Assembly (NCBI GenBank): GCA_946965045.2
Contig: OX337241.1
Location: forward strand, 682,001-746,000
Direction of reading: 5' to 3'
DNA: 64,000 nucleotides
Source: Epithemia pelagica
Taxonomy: Eukaryota; Bacillariophyta; Bacillariophyceae; Surirellales; Surirellaceae
Shown: in pieces, positions 1 to 10,578 of the stretch
How the letters are laid out: every line of letters starts with the position of its first letter
Position numbering within the stretch: position 1 is the stretch's first letter
Made by a program: the position numbers and the translations under genes
Notes under the pieces: generated by a model
What the model saw: the letters and a program-made list of their open reading frames with translations, nothing else
Databases searched by the model: none
What the model was told of the DNA's origin: nothing

Positions 1-2
1 CA

Positions 3-503
3 TTTCACATCGATGTGTCGAGTGCGGCCACCAACGCTCCACGAGTGTGTCAGAGCAATGGCACCCTTGCAATCCATCTGCAAGATCATGGGTTTTTGCA
101 CGGTCAGTCCCATCTGTTCGAGGACGCGCATACCGAAAAGCATGCGTTGGCCTGTTTCCACAGCAGCGACAATTTCGGCTTTGCTAACGGAAAGAGTAAC
201 GCAATCTTGCATCCGACTGGACTCGGAAATTGGCGCGTCTTGGAGGAAAACAGAAATACCTGAGACACTGTGACGCTTGTCGGGGTCTTTGGCAAAGTCG
301 GAATCACTACGGCCTCGAATGACAAACTCAAATCCTTCCTTGGTACCATCCCAACAACCAACCGGGCGCAGAATCTTGCTGCACGATGGAGTATCCATGC
401 AGTAACGCATCACCCGATACATGGCTTTGAGATGATGCTGAGTGCCTTGTTTCATGAATTTGGAGAGTTCGCGGACAGAGTTCAAAATGTCGGGACGTGA
501 CCA
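3..503 (-). pseudogene. Copia A RNase H segment, out of frame with the polyprotein
   Basis: From 503 to the left edge the minus strand is open without stops in a frame shifted from the main polyprotein. It begins WSRPDILNSV and continues through copia RNase H landmarks: a DSDFAKDPDKR segment (first acidic position), SVSKAEIVAA (conserved E) and LQMDCKGAIAL (third D). Two bases (504-505) sit between the ATG codon at 506-508 and this TGG codon, so one base was lost or two gained relative to an intact copy. The frame is still open at the window edge, so the rest of the domain lies outside. It is the natural continuation of the gag-pol frame, not a separate gene. Confidence 0.8.
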
Positions 504-3500
504 ATCATGAGATGCAACAATTTACCGACGCCGCTCCGATACATGGACTGCTGTGTTGCGTTCAACTCATCCGTGCCATCGTCCTTCTTGAGAACTTCAC
601 CAGGAGCTGCAGGTGTAGCATACTTCTGCGTTGTGGAAGGCACATCAAACTCATCGGAAAAGCTCTGCAGTAAGACGGGCTGCGAGAACTTACACGTGCG
701 CTGTTCGCGGTCGAGATCAACCTTGCAACCGATATACTCGGTCAATTCACCACAATCGTCGCAGTCGAAGTGTTCCTTCATAGCTTCTTTGGAGTGAAGG
801 ACTCCTGCTTCGGATCCACAGACCAAGAAATCATCCACCCACGAGAGCCAAATGACGAGGCCGAATGCAGTCCATGCGAAGTAGAGGCATGGATCAGCAC
901 GGTTGCGCAAGAACTGGATAAGCTTCATAACTTCCTGGACCTTATTCCAAAAGGCACGAGCGGCTTGCTTTGTGCCATAAAGAGTCTTGCCAAGGAAGAT
1001 CAACCAACCAGGAGGATATTTGGACTCCATTCCTTTCGGAATGGTCATCCACATCTTCCGATCCTTTTCGAAGTCGCCGAGCAGAAAGGCTCCCTTGACA
1101 TCCATCACATGGACTACCCAATTCGCTAATATGATCAAGACGAAAATGATCATAATGGTCAGTTCGGAGGCCACTGGAGCAAACGTGGCATGACTGTCAT
1201 AGTGCTCCCCATCGACCTGTTCGTACCCTCGGGCATTTAATTGCGCGCGAAACGCTCCACTTGCTTTCTTTTTCATGGCCCATACGTTGCTAAGAATCTT
1301 GGCATCAGCTGGGACTTCGACAGGATCACAGGGGATAAAGACACCATTGTCAATCATCCTTTGATATTCTTTTTCAATGGACTCAAGCCATTGATCACGC
1401 TCTGGTCCATTGATGGCTTCCTCGTATGTCAAAACATGGAGCTCTCGGGTGTTTTGAATTCCTCCGCCCAGTCCTGCACCGACGAGTGCACATTCTCGGG
1501 CAAACGGTGATGAGTTGGGGCTCATGCCAGATGCTTCACAATCAACAGGAAATTCAGGAGCTTGGTATTCGGGGTCAATAGGTACTTGCTGGTATGCATT
1601 GCTGGCGTCAGTTACAAGGTCGGCGTGAAGAAAGGCTGCACTGATGTCGGAGTGATGGTCAAGGCTTGACTCCTCTTGGATCTCTTCGTAGTCACTGGAG
1701 TCATCGTCATTGGAGTCATAGTTGTCACGTGAGTCATCGGATTCAGGTTGTTCACTGAAGTCGGAGTCTTCGTGGCCCAGTTCGGCCATGGAGGAATAGT
1801 AGTTAATCTCCGACTGTGTAAGGGATAACTCATTGTAGTTGATCCCAGCACATTGATACTCTTCAATTAGACGTCGTGGTGGACGAATGTGACGACCTGT
1901 TCGCGTGACTTGATGTTGTCGAGGTGTAGCAGAAGTGATTGCGCTCACATTTTCATCTGCGTCTGTCGCTTGATCAATGGTTTCGACCATGGGAGTGTCC
2001 GCGATATTTTGGTTAGGAGAATCGTCTTCAAGCTCTTCAATAAAGGGCTTAGATCGATTGGACGCGTCGTCTTCGCCTTCGAGGTGCAACTCCGAATCAC
2101 AGTTGGAATTAGGTGGTAGTATAGGAGTGATCATCAAGTGGGGTGGATCTTCCGGTGGGAGAAAATACATCCGTCGCAACCAGATTACATCGCGAGTCAC
2201 ATGAAGTTTCTTGGTATGGGGGTTGAACATTCGGTAAACATCCCCGGCATGATCACGACAGTATCCGACGAAGATACAATGGGTCCCTTTGTCTTCCAGC
2301 TTCTGAGTAGTATCCGTAGCAGTCTTGACAGTTCCGGCTTCTCCCCACGTGCGTAGATGATGCGCAAATCGGGGCAATTGCCCACTCCAGTGCTCGTATC
2401 GTGTTTTAGAGACTCCATCCAGTTCGATTACTACAAGTCCATCTAATAATGTGGCAGTGTCGAAGGCAGTTGTCCACAATAGACTGCGATATTCCATAGG
2501 TACATTTGCTCGATGCATCATGGCTCGACCTCTCATAGCAATGGTAGAAATTGCAACTTCCGCAAGCGAGTTCTGTTGCGGGGTATTACGCGCAGTGAAT
2601 TCGAAGTTAAGGTTCAGTTTCCAGTCGGCAGACTGACTACGCGACTGAAGAAGAATATTTTCACCGGTATTATCGAGACGCACATGAGTCGCCCCAAGTC
2701 CATTAGATTCCCATCGATGAAGAAATTCACAAGTCGGTTCGACCATTGCTTTCTTAGACTCGTAGAATGCTGAGAATTTTAGTTGAGTCTTGCCATGAAC
2801 AATCATTCGCCATTGATTCTTGCGTGGTGTTGGATGCGATTTGATGGGACGGACAGAACTCATGTCGAGGTATATGCGATTGATGTTTGGATCTTCTGGT
2901 TCGGAACTTGCATGAGTGTCAGAGCGAGGAAGATTCTTACGACGAGCTTTGCCAGCAGCACAAGCAGCACATTTCTCCATCTCTCCAGATTGCAACTGAA
3001 AGCCAAGATGTTCCACTATTGGTTTGATCTTGCGGATGTCAATGTGGCCAAGTTTGTCATGGGCGTCCTGGAGTGACATGGTTTGTCGTTTCTTGGGACC
3101 GATGTCAGGTAATGCTCCGAAAATCTCATGACCGGTAAGCTCTTGTTTGCGCTTGAAATACAAACAGAAAATCATTCCGTCAGGTGTCGGTATTACAATG
3201 TCGAACGTCACACTCATACTTCCCTTGGTGATTGTGATTGCTTCAGACGAACCACTCAAGGACCATCCCTGTTTAAGCATCTTGGAGACGCTAAACAGGT
3301 TGAAAGCAGCAGATGGTAAGATATTGACACCGGACAATTGACCAGACCGCAATTCGCATCCGTATTTGTTGCAGCATATGCCTGGTAAGTCACCGATTAC
3401 CGTTGCGCTCTCTGTGGTATCATTGGCCATAACAAGACTGACAGGATCGTCTGGTCGTCGGAGATTGATGATTCCACGAGTATGAGAAGTCATGTGCTGT

Positions 3501-4828
3501 GTAGCACCAGTATCCGCGATCCAGATGTTGGGATCACGAAGGAGTTGTAAGTCATGTGGAAATTCGATGCCGCTCATGAGCATCTCAACACGGGTTTCTG
3601 ATGATGGGGTCGACTGTCCATTGGGAGTGGTTGGAGTTGTCGGACGTGTTGTGGTGTTAGACGCAACAACAGTAGCGATGTCTTGAGCTGGTGTACTGGT
3701 TGGAGGACTTGGAGAAGGTGCCTGTTGAGGGCGATTGCGACGACTTGTCCAATTGGGTGGGCGAAAATGCGCATTTGCTGGATTCTCCCAGCAACGCTGC
3801 GTTGAGTGGCCATACACTTTGCAATCCTCACAGTATGGGCGTGGACGATCGCCTTGTTGATATGGCTGTCGCCATTGGCCTTGTTGTTGTCCGTTGTATG
3901 GGCGATATCCTTGTTGTTGCTGGTGTTGTTGCTGTCCTGGTCCAACGGCCAATGCAGCACCGGTTCCTTGTTGTGATGCTTGGGATCGAAGAGGGCATTG
4001 ATAGTACCCATGTCCTGGTTCTTGGCAGAAATTGCACACAACAAATGGCTGTGGAGGAACGCTATTGGGATCGCCGACTGCTTGACAGACGGGATTTGTT
4101 TGTGTGACTTGAAGTGACAATCCACCACTGGCGGACTGATCGAGACTTGATTCAGTGCCATCCTCGCCATCATCATCTTCGTCGTGATGCAGATTCCATT
4201 GGGTCATCATCGCGTCTATGAGGTCATCTGCAGTGAGGGCACTTCCCTTTGCTTGTTGTTCTGTTGCAACAATGGTGCTGTAGATCGGTGCGGCTTTCTC
4301 AATCACGATAGCCACCAGATCGTCGTCAGTCAATTCATGGTTATGGCGATTCTCAATCTGCGATATCTTCTTGCGAAGAATCTTGGGGTTCATCGTATTG
4401 GTCATGGAGATCTTGTTCACGTCTTGTCGGATTCGCATCTTGGCGGCAATGTTTTCGCTTTTGTAGTTTCGGAACAATCCCTTCACGATGATGTGAGCCC
4501 GACCACCTGGCCAGTCAGATGTGATGGATTTCATCACGAGTTTCAAATCGTCATCGGCTTGGAGTGCCATGCTAAGGCAAGCAACAGCCATGGCGTTCCG
4601 ATTCAGTGCTTTCTTGGAGGCTTTTCCGCTGTCTGTCGACTCGTCAATTGGTTCGTGTTCGGTGCTTGGGAGTTCCTTCTCTGGTGCATCGGACAAAGCT
4701 CCGATGAAGTTGTGGACACGAGCATGAGAACGGAAGCGCATCCACCAAATGGGGTAATCGGCCTTCTTTCCCGAAAAGGTTGGTACCTTGATCGCAGTTG
4801 AGGTCTTGTCGCTACTTGAAAGATCCAT
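482..4828 (-). CDS. Copia A gag-pol polyprotein (frameshifted before RNase H)
   Basis: A 1448-residue frame from ATG 4828. The N-terminal gag part starts MDLSSSDKTS and resembles UBN2-type copia gag. A CCHC zinc knuckle reads CNFCQEPGHGYYQC (CX2CX4HX4C). The aspartic protease active site is IADTGATQHMT. Integrase shows the HHCC zinc module (KLGHIDIRK then CAACAAGKARR), followed by core acidic positions near RLDNTGEN and NTPQQNSLAE. RT has DVKGAFLLGD and a VDD active site in WVDDFLVCG. The frame ends abruptly after KLLHLMIG, where copia polyproteins continue with a WSRPDIL-type segment; that continuation is present in another frame from 503. Gag and pol share one frame, so no separate pol initiation is needed. 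Confidence 0.9.
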   Translation of the reverse strand: MDLSSSDKTSTAIKVPTFSGKKADYPIWWMRFRSHARVHNFIGALSDAPEKELPSTEHEPIDESTDSGKASKKALNRNAMAVACLSMALQADDDLKLVMKSITSDWPGGRAHIIVKGLFRNYKSENIAAKMRIRQDVNKISMTNTMNPKILRKKISQIENRHNHELTDDDLVAIVIEKAAPIYSTIVATEQQAKGSALTADDLIDAMMTQWNLHHDEDDDGEDGTESSLDQSASGGLSLQVTQTNPVCQAVGDPNSVPPQPFVVCNFCQEPGHGYYQCPLRSQASQQGTGAALAVGPGQQQHQQQQGYRPYNGQQQGQWRQPYQQGDRPRPYCEDCKVYGHSTQRCWENPANAHFRPPNWTSRRNRPQQAPSPSPPTSTPAQDIATVVASNTTTRPTTPTTPNGQSTPSSETRVEMLMSGIEFPHDLQLLRDPNIWIADTGATQHMTSHTRGIINLRRPDDPVSLVMANDTTESATVIGDLPGICCNKYGCELRSGQLSGVNILPSAAFNLFSVSKMLKQGWSLSGSSEAITITKGSMSVTFDIVIPTPDGMIFCLYFKRKQELTGHEIFGALPDIGPKKRQTMSLQDAHDKLGHIDIRKIKPIVEHLGFQLQSGEMEKCAACAAGKARRKNLPRSDTHASSEPEDPNINRIYLDMSSVRPIKSHPTPRKNQWRMIVHGKTQLKFSAFYESKKAMVEPTCEFLHRWESNGLGATHVRLDNTGENILLQSRSQSADWKLNLNFEFTARNTPQQNSLAEVAISTIAMRGRAMMHRANVPMEYRSLLWTTAFDTATLLDGLVVIELDGVSKTRYEHWSGQLPRFAHHLRTWGEAGTVKTATDTTQKLEDKGTHCIFVGYCRDHAGDVYRMFNPHTKKLHVTRDVIWLRRMYFLPPEDPPHLMITPILPPNSNCDSELHLEGEDDASNRSKPFIEELEDDSPNQNIADTPMVETIDQATDADENVSAITSATPRQHQVTRTGRHIRPPRRLIEEYQCAGINYNELSLTQSEINYYSSMAELGHEDSDFSEQPESDDSRDNYDSNDDDSSDYEEIQEESSLDHHSDISAAFLHADLVTDASNAYQQVPIDPEYQAPEFPVDCEASGMSPNSSPFARECALVGAGLGGGIQNTRELHVLTYEEAINGPERDQWLESIEKEYQRMIDNGVFIPCDPVEVPADAKILSNVWAMKKKASGAFRAQLNARGYEQVDGEHYDSHATFAPVASELTIMIIFVLIILANWVVHVMDVKGAFLLGDFEKDRKMWMTIPKGMESKYPPGWLIFLGKTLYGTKQAARAFWNKVQEVMKLIQFLRNRADPCLYFAWTAFGLVIWLSWVDDFLVCGSEAGVLHSKEAMKEHFDCDDCGELTEYIGCKVDLDREQRTCKFSQPVLLQSFSDEFDVPSTTQKYATPAAPGEVLKKDDGTDELNATQQSMYRSGVGKLLHLMIGHVPTF

Positions 4829-5297
4829 TTTGATATGATTGATATGAGATAGATATGATGTCAGTCAAACAATCGACAAAGCAACAACACACGATCAGAG
4901 AGCTCAAACCTTGGTGGTTCTGATAGACTCCTATCCCGATTTTCGATTCAGCAATTCAACAGCGTCAGATTTCTTGATCCCGTGCTCACGAGTTTCGCTT
5001 TTTCGATCGATAAGGGGACCAATGAAGCAATCACCGATACTAGCTAGTATGTTGGATCACTAGATTGGCCCTGATGGTCTCCTCTGTGCACAGAAGTAAG
5101 GTAATCATAGAAGTAATGCAAAAGGGTTTCGAAACTGAGTGATTTAGAAAGAGTGAGCGTTACGACTAGGATTGAGAGAATGTTGTTATGCCAGATGAGA
5201 TCGAGATGGTCCAAGACCTAGATGAGCTATAACCGCCTCCCATGCGGTTTGCATCCCAACGTCTCGTTGTGCGACTGACTTGATTCGGGACCACGAC
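4829..5297. other. Leader and probable 5' LTR region of copia A
   Basis: No coding sequence. By position this must hold the untranslated leader and 5' LTR of the minus-strand element. I could not find matching LTR termini because the partner LTR is outside the window. Confidence 0.4.
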
Positions 5298-5600
5298 ATG
5301 AAGAGCGACTCAATTGAAGATTCCAACAAATCACACTCTCATGAAGCAATTCCAAATACAAGACTAACGCCCGTGGTGGGCAATGATCAAGTGGATGTCA
5401 CCTTTGGATGTGGAACCAACTTGTTGTCGACCGGATTCATATTGGAAAGCACGGATCCCGTGGTGCGAGACTTGTTTCTTCCCTTTCCCCGAACCAGCGA
5501 TGGTACCAATCACCATACGAGCAGCAGCAGTGGTAGTAGTATTCTTCCCAACCAGCCAAACAATCCATACGACGAGGATGTGAATAGTCGACGAACGTAG
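5298..5600 (+). CDS. Short hypothetical ORF, weakly supported
   Basis: About 100 codons from ATG 5298 to a TAG. The sequence is polar, with a His/Ser/Asn-rich C-terminal half (NHHTSSSSGSS, PNQPNNPYDE). I recognise no domain, signal peptide or membrane segment. It lies between the copia A leader region and the HMG-box gene and may be a chance frame or a fragment of a spliced gene. It is listed only because it is the longest sense frame in this gap. Confidence 0.15.
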   Translation: MKSDSIEDSNKSHSHEAIPNTRLTPVVGNDQVDVTFGCGTNLLSTGFILESTDPVVRDLFLPFPRTSDGTNHHTSSSSGSSILPNQPNNPYDEDVNSRRT

Positions 5601-6671
5601 TCTCATCCACAATCCACAACTCCCATCCAAACCGTCCACTTCTCGAACGACCATTTCGGGACGAGTCAATACGACACCAGGAAGGACGACCAGTACACTG
5701 ACGCCGGTCCTGCAGCCCATCTCGTCCTCTGATTCCGCCATCAACTTTCGTACCGGCCTGTCTGGACACAGTGGGTTGGCAGTCCCCTCTTTGAAAAAAA
5801 GCAAGCCCCATTATTCTCCTCAAGCATCCAATCACCACCATGCAACCAACAGCAACAACCCACCGAGTACTACTCCTAGAGTTTGGGATTTTGATTGTGG
5901 TATTTCATGTGCCTGGTTCGTAGCGGATAATCATTCGTATATATATAACTGTTCATTTTGTATGATTCCTTCCAAACTGCCTGCGTATCCTTGACAGACT
6001 GTTTCATCTCCAAACTCCAGGCCAGGCATGTGTGCCAATATCTACTAGGGATGTAAACGTAAGAGCCGATGTTACTAATCGTTCTAATAGGTATTAAGTG
6101 GACAACATTGTGAAGAAAAGATCCTGGTTTGGGAGATTGGTTGTCATACAGCCAAGTGCAGCGTTAACGACAACGCGACAGTCTCTCACACAGCCAGGGA
6201 GACAAACGAGGCAGCGGACGAGGCGACCACAGAACAGTGCACAACATGAAGCACTGCTATTTCTCGAGATACAGGCACTGCGTACGTGAAGTTTTTCGAT
6301 AATCTGTTTATGTTATACCTATGCTATCGATCTGGCGCTTTACTTCAGGTACCAGCGGCATGTGACGGCTATGGTGACCGGAAGCGGTGGCAGTTGTTTT
6401 TGTTTTCGTATTTCATAACGAAATTATGTGAGGAACGAGAAAACCTTAACGCGTCCGCACCGCTAGATTACTATCAGATAATATGTACCAGAGAAAAGGG
6501 AGTAATTACCAATATTTGTACACAATGTTTGTACTTTAATCCACGAGGTATATGGCGCGCGAAACCAGCTTGTCTATTCGAGATGATTGGAATTCATGGA
6601 GCTTCCTGGTTCCCATGACCACGAAAAAACGTTATGCCATACAATTTTAGCATCCCAAACTAAAATTTCAG
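5601..6671. other. Intergenic, upstream of the HMG-box gene
   Basis: Nothing coding is supported. It includes a poly-pyrimidine and CAC-rich stretch near 5820-5870. The sequence just before 6672 is AT-rich, as expected for the promoter and 5' UTR of the next gene. Confidence 0.5.
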
Positions 6672-7757
6672 ATGTCTCACAAAATTGACTTTGTGCCGCC
6701 GACACAAGACACTGGTATGACAGCAAACGCCCAACGTTCGTTGGAAAGTCCACCACCATTGGATTGCAAGGCTCGAAAGTCTCCAACTGAATCCCAGAAG
6801 TGCAAGGACCGTGGTTCGATCGTCTTCCTAGCTCCCAAGCCATCTCGACCGCTAAGCGCGTACAATTTGTTTTTCAAATATTATCGTGAGCGCTTCTTGG
6901 TCGACGGCGACAAGGTTGATCAGGATCATCAAGACATAACAAGTGAGCTAGTCCATCGCTTAAGCCGAGAGCACAAGAAAAATCCAAAGAGAGCCCACCG
7001 TAGGACTCATGGAAAAATATCATTTCGTGATCTGACAAGAAGGATTGCCGACAGTTGGAAAAAACTGCCAGTTGAGTTCAAAAAGATTTTTGAGGAGCAA
7101 GCAGTGGTTGAGAAGGAAGAATATGAAGAAAAACTTCGTGAATGGAAACTCGGAGAGCAAAATTTTGGACGCGTCCCCGTCTATCAACAGTACCATTCAG
7201 CACCAGAGAGCAACCATGACCAAATAAGAGATGTCGGAGTTTCAGAGCATGCTTCTATCAATAATGCTTCCTCTACCAATGGATTTCCTGCTGATGCCTC
7301 TAATATGCTGAGTCCGAACGAGGGATCAAAAGGTTATTTCTGTGGTGATGCGGTTCGTCCTCCACAGCATTCATCGGAAGCTAGTGCTGATGACGACGAC
7401 GAAGAGCACAGCACAGGATCATCCATTTCTGTTTCAGTCGAAACAGATCGCCTCCAACAACTTCGTAACCAGGTTGATGCTGGCCTAGCTTCACTTTCGC
7501 GAGAAAGCAAGAAACTCGTTCTTGCTCGCGGTGAGACCACGTCAGAGGACGGAGCTAATGCTGATGTTACGGCCACATCTGCAAATAATACAAATTCGAT
7601 GCCACCAACTGTCGCCTCCATGGATGAGGGGCTACAGCATGATCACTCGAATGTTCACTCTACGCAAACAGAAAGCATGTATACCTCTTTTGCGTCGCGG
7701 GAGCATGGTTTGTTTGAGCCTATCGACGCCGAAGTCCTGGAGCACCTGTTTGATTGA
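6672..7757 (+). CDS. HMG-box protein with an expanded box
   Basis: A 361-residue, probably nuclear, DNA-binding protein. An HMG box spans roughly residues 55-160. Helix 1 is recognisable in KPSRPLSAYNLFFKYYRERF, and helices 2 and 3 in ISFRDLTRRIADSWKKLP and FKKIFEEQAVVEKEEYEEKL. About 40 residues, basic and His/Arg-rich (HKKNPKRAHRRTHGK), separate helix 1 from helix 2, where a typical box has about ten. The C-terminal half is polar and probably disordered, with an acidic patch (SADDDDEEHS). The ATG at 6672 is the first in frame; the TGA is at 7755-7757. No intron is needed. HMG-box proteins bend DNA and act in chromatin or transcription; the target of this one cannot be read from sequence. 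Confidence 0.8.
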   Translation: MSHKIDFVPPTQDTGMTANAQRSLESPPPLDCKARKSPTESQKCKDRGSIVFLAPKPSRPLSAYNLFFKYYRERFLVDGDKVDQDHQDITSELVHRLSREHKKNPKRAHRRTHGKISFRDLTRRIADSWKKLPVEFKKIFEEQAVVEKEEYEEKLREWKLGEQNFGRVPVYQQYHSAPESNHDQIRDVGVSEHASINNASSTNGFPADASNMLSPNEGSKGYFCGDAVRPPQHSSEASADDDDEEHSTGSSISVSVETDRLQQLRNQVDAGLASLSRESKKLVLARGETTSEDGANADVTATSANNTNSMPPTVASMDEGLQHDHSNVHSTQTESMYTSFASREHGLFEPIDAEVLEHLFD

Positions 7758-8887
7758 GGACTGTTTCGAAGCGCAACCTATAAGGGTACACGTTGTTATA
7801 GAGCAAATGGAGTATAAAGAGTGCAACGAAAATTTTCTTTCTAGCTAGCTTTGGAGCCAAGACCGTCGCCCACTGTAACTTGGATGAGTGACGCAGGCAG
7901 AAGAAATATGGCAATGGCATAGAAAAGGAAAGAGCTAGATTCGCTTTCTCGACAGTGTTGCCAAAATAGAGTGAAGAAATTAAGTTTCGAGTTTGGCATG
8001 TGTTGGATTGCAATAAGATATGTTTGGTCAGCATGGTGCCGTATACCGAAGAGTTCGATAACCAGCTATTCGTTGTCTATTTTTTTTGTTTCACAGTGGA
8101 CATGGGACAGGCGGTTTGTGGATTTGTCGTTGCACTCATGCCCTTCCTTTCAAGTCGTCACTCATGATTGTCGAGAACATTTTACGCCTACTACCCTCGA
8201 ACTTCCTTCGAAGGCGTAGAACAACTTAGACGGTGACAAAGTAAGGGAATCCTCAACCTCCTCTGCTTATCAAGTCAGTCATACTCGTAGGTCTCCTATG
8301 AACAGTTCATTCATGCAGTTTTCCATCAGCTCAACGCCGTGTTAGCAACTTCTTCCGACCCATTTCCCAGTTGCAGAATTATTTGTTTTTGCTTTTTGCA
8401 CATTTTTTGCAGACTGTGCCGAACTCTCGGGGAATTGCAGAATCGTCCGGCGCGTCGTCCGGCCGAACTCCTATATTTAAGCCCCCAACACGATCACCCG
8501 GTCCCGTTTCATGTCGAGCGACCGCGACCACGACTTGGTGTCGAAAAAATATCGATTGATGACAAGAGCAACCAGCATTGACCAAAAGACCACGATATGA
8601 CTTCTCATACACTCCCGGTTTTTGAGCTCAAAAGGGTTGATGAATTTTCGGTGAACAGGTTGTATGAGGGTACAAGTGCTCGTTCGGTTTTCGCAGCGAA
8701 GATGGAGAAAAAGATGTGTGATCCCGAGTTAGAACAATGGTGTCTTGTCAAGATTGAAGTCACGAAACCTGCAGCATACATCAGTACGAGGGTGTAGAAC
8801 GTTGACTACAACTAGTGTGTCGAAACCAGAGTCACTACGCCCCTCCAATTGAGCGTATTCCTGCATGTTCTTGTCTTTCTGTATCTT
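7758..8887. other. Intergenic between the HMG-box gene and the DUF3445 gene
   Basis: No gene is supported. A 66-codon ORF at 8597-8797 starts with ATG but has no recognisable feature. The stretch serves as the 3' flank of both convergent neighbours. Confidence 0.4.
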
Positions 8888-10331
8888 TCATCCTGATGCC
8901 GCACTCGCATTTGTGGTTGACAATGCTGCCATAAAGTCCAGATCGGCCAAAAGCGACCGACACACGGAAGGTGATTCCAACCCCTTGTACTTCAAAAATG
9001 CAGTACTTCGGCCTCGAATGGAAGCGGCCAGGCATGCCGCCGCTTTGGGTACCCTCTCTAACTCGCTTACTGGATCCCACATCGTCCGGACGGTAAACAA
9101 AATGTAGTTGGATCGGGGAAGGCGACGCAACGTCTGATACTCTACTTCCAGGTATAGGGGATACCTGTCCTTTGTCCTGGGGGCCACGCCATGAATTGCA
9201 TCCACCTGTTCAGGTGCCGAACGTAGTGCACCGGAGTTTTCATTTATGCATTCAGTAGCAGCCACTTTTTCCTTGCAACACGAGCGTTCATGAGCAAAGG
9301 GTACTTCTCGGCTGTTGACAAAATTCCAATTGTTTCGCCACAAAATGACATTGGAGTGTTTTAAACTTGTGTGCAAGGTCAAATTGACAGCCTTTAACAA
9401 ATCTTGATCAAATCCGGGAACGGGCTGATGAATAAATTGCATGGGCTTGCCAAGTCGTTCGTCCAATTGGTCAAAACTATGAACCACAGCAGCTGCAGCC
9501 ATACAATATTGAGCTTGAGATGCCCTTCTCGATGCCGAGGAAGCAATTGATTCCGGATTATGTGTCGAGTTGTCTGAGACTGAAGGGCGCAGTAGAATCA
9601 AGTCTTCTTGAACCAACCGAGCACAAAGTTTCAAGGGGCAATGGCTCCATTCGTTCACGTAAAAGGTTTGACCTGTAGTAGCAACTGATATAGTGCCATG
9701 GGGAGGATTGTACTGATACACGCCGGGATATCGTTGTGGCAGATAATCCAACCACAGCTCCAAACACTCTGTCTGTGCATCCAGTGACTCTAGCTCGGCA
9801 ACCCATACTGTGTCATCAGAGGTCCAGCTTTGTGGGGGCATACATGCAGTGGTATCCGAGCTTTTGCAATCATTGGAAATGGCAAGGCATGTGCTGGCCC
9901 TTGTCATTACGTATCCTTTATTGTCCATCAAAGTTTTCAAGGGCAGCCCGTGATTTCGATTATTCAAGTCCAAACACTGTTGCTTGAACAAGAGTTCTTT
10001 GCAGTGACGATCCCAATCATGATCATCTTGCACAAGAAAATGCCTAGAGGGCTTCCCTGTGTTTGTTCCGTCCGGAAACACATGTCGATGTAAGCCCATG
10101 CGCAATCGCCCCGGTGTATCGTGTCCCGAGATTCCCGCATTTAACCACCGCGCAGCGAGAGGAAGAGTTGTGGAAGCCTCATGTTCGGCATTTCTGGTCC
10201 AGTCCTCGAACAAATCCAACGGATGTTGCTGCGAAGTCCTCGAATTGCTTGTCTTTGGATGACCTCTATCGTCAAGAACATCTTTCTGGACACCTTTCGG
10301 TGATTCTTGACTCGGAACAACCATGGCCTGC
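8888..10331 (-). CDS. DUF3445 / HODM alpha-subunit-like protein, 3' part of a gene split by copia B
   Basis: This is the main domain of a host gene whose first part lies at 17432-17813. The 478-residue frame from ATG 10324 matches the DUF3445 family (heme-dependent oxidative N-demethylase alpha-subunit-like). Landmarks are LPQRYPGVYQ, LCARLVQEDLILLRP, a KPMQFIHQPVPGF segment, VILWRNNWNF, and near the C-terminus YQTLRRLPRSNYILFTVRT followed by FLKYKGLES. Family members oxidatively demethylate amines or are uncharacterised. The reading frame is open upstream of ATG 10324 into the target-site copy (10327-10331). It joins the 5' part in frame across the 5-bp target site, so ATG 10324 is an internal Met of the original gene. 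The original protein was about 600 residues with an N-terminal membrane anchor. On this chromosome it is interrupted; any product from 10324 would lack the anchor and the native promoter. Confidence 0.8.
10327..10331. repeat. Target-site duplication CCTGC, left copy
   Basis: CCTGC abuts the left LTR of copia B and is repeated at 17432-17436 next to the right LTR, the 5-bp duplication expected of copia integration. Confidence 0.9.
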
Positions 10332-10498
10332 TGAAAGGAGGGTTTGGTTTGTAAAATTATGACTAGTAATCGGTTTAAACTCGGTAGGTCCTAATACGTA
10401 AGTGGAAATAGGTGAGGGTACGTCATTCGATTGCGACGCTGGCCTTGAACCTATGGATCGTCCCTTTGGAGTCTCCATTAGGTCGCACTGTCCTTTCA
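10332..10498 (-). repeat. Copia B 3' LTR
   Basis: 167 bp, identical by eye to 17265-17431. It begins TGAAAGGAGG and ends GTCCTTTCA on the plus strand. Confidence 0.95.
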
Positions 10499-10509
10499 CT
10501 CCCTCTCAG
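10499..10509 (-). other. Copia B polypurine tract
   Basis: On the minus strand CTGAGAGGGAG directly abuts the TG of the 3' LTR, where plus-strand synthesis is primed. Copia C has the same 11 bases in the same place. Confidence 0.8.
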
Positions 10510-10578
10510 AGGAGCAATCGGATGAGAGATAACATGTAATGAGATGGATTGTGGGATGAAATGAAAATGGTGAAGGCC

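Larger units (their letters stand above)
1..4930 (-). mobile_element. Ty1/copia retrotransposon A, 3' end beyond the left edge
   Basis: The minus strand carries gag, protease, integrase, reverse transcriptase and RNase H in that order, which defines Ty1/copia. The element enters from the right, and its RNase H end runs off position 1, so the 3' LTR is outside the window. The 5' LTR should lie somewhere in 4900-5280, but with no second LTR to compare I could not set its limits. Unlike the other two copia elements here, gag and pol are fused in one frame. A frameshift at the RT-RNase H junction makes the copy defective as it stands. Confidence 0.85.

Noticed and set aside
4913-4925. TATCAGAACC on the minus strand as a tRNA-iMet 3'-end primer site for copia A
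   Set aside because: It matches only the later part of the usual TGGTATCAGAGCC site and has no adjacent LTR end ending in CA.
5364-5841. Two overlapping antisense frames of 130-146 codons
   Set aside because: They lie opposite a short sense frame, lack any domain and have low-complexity runs; likely chance.
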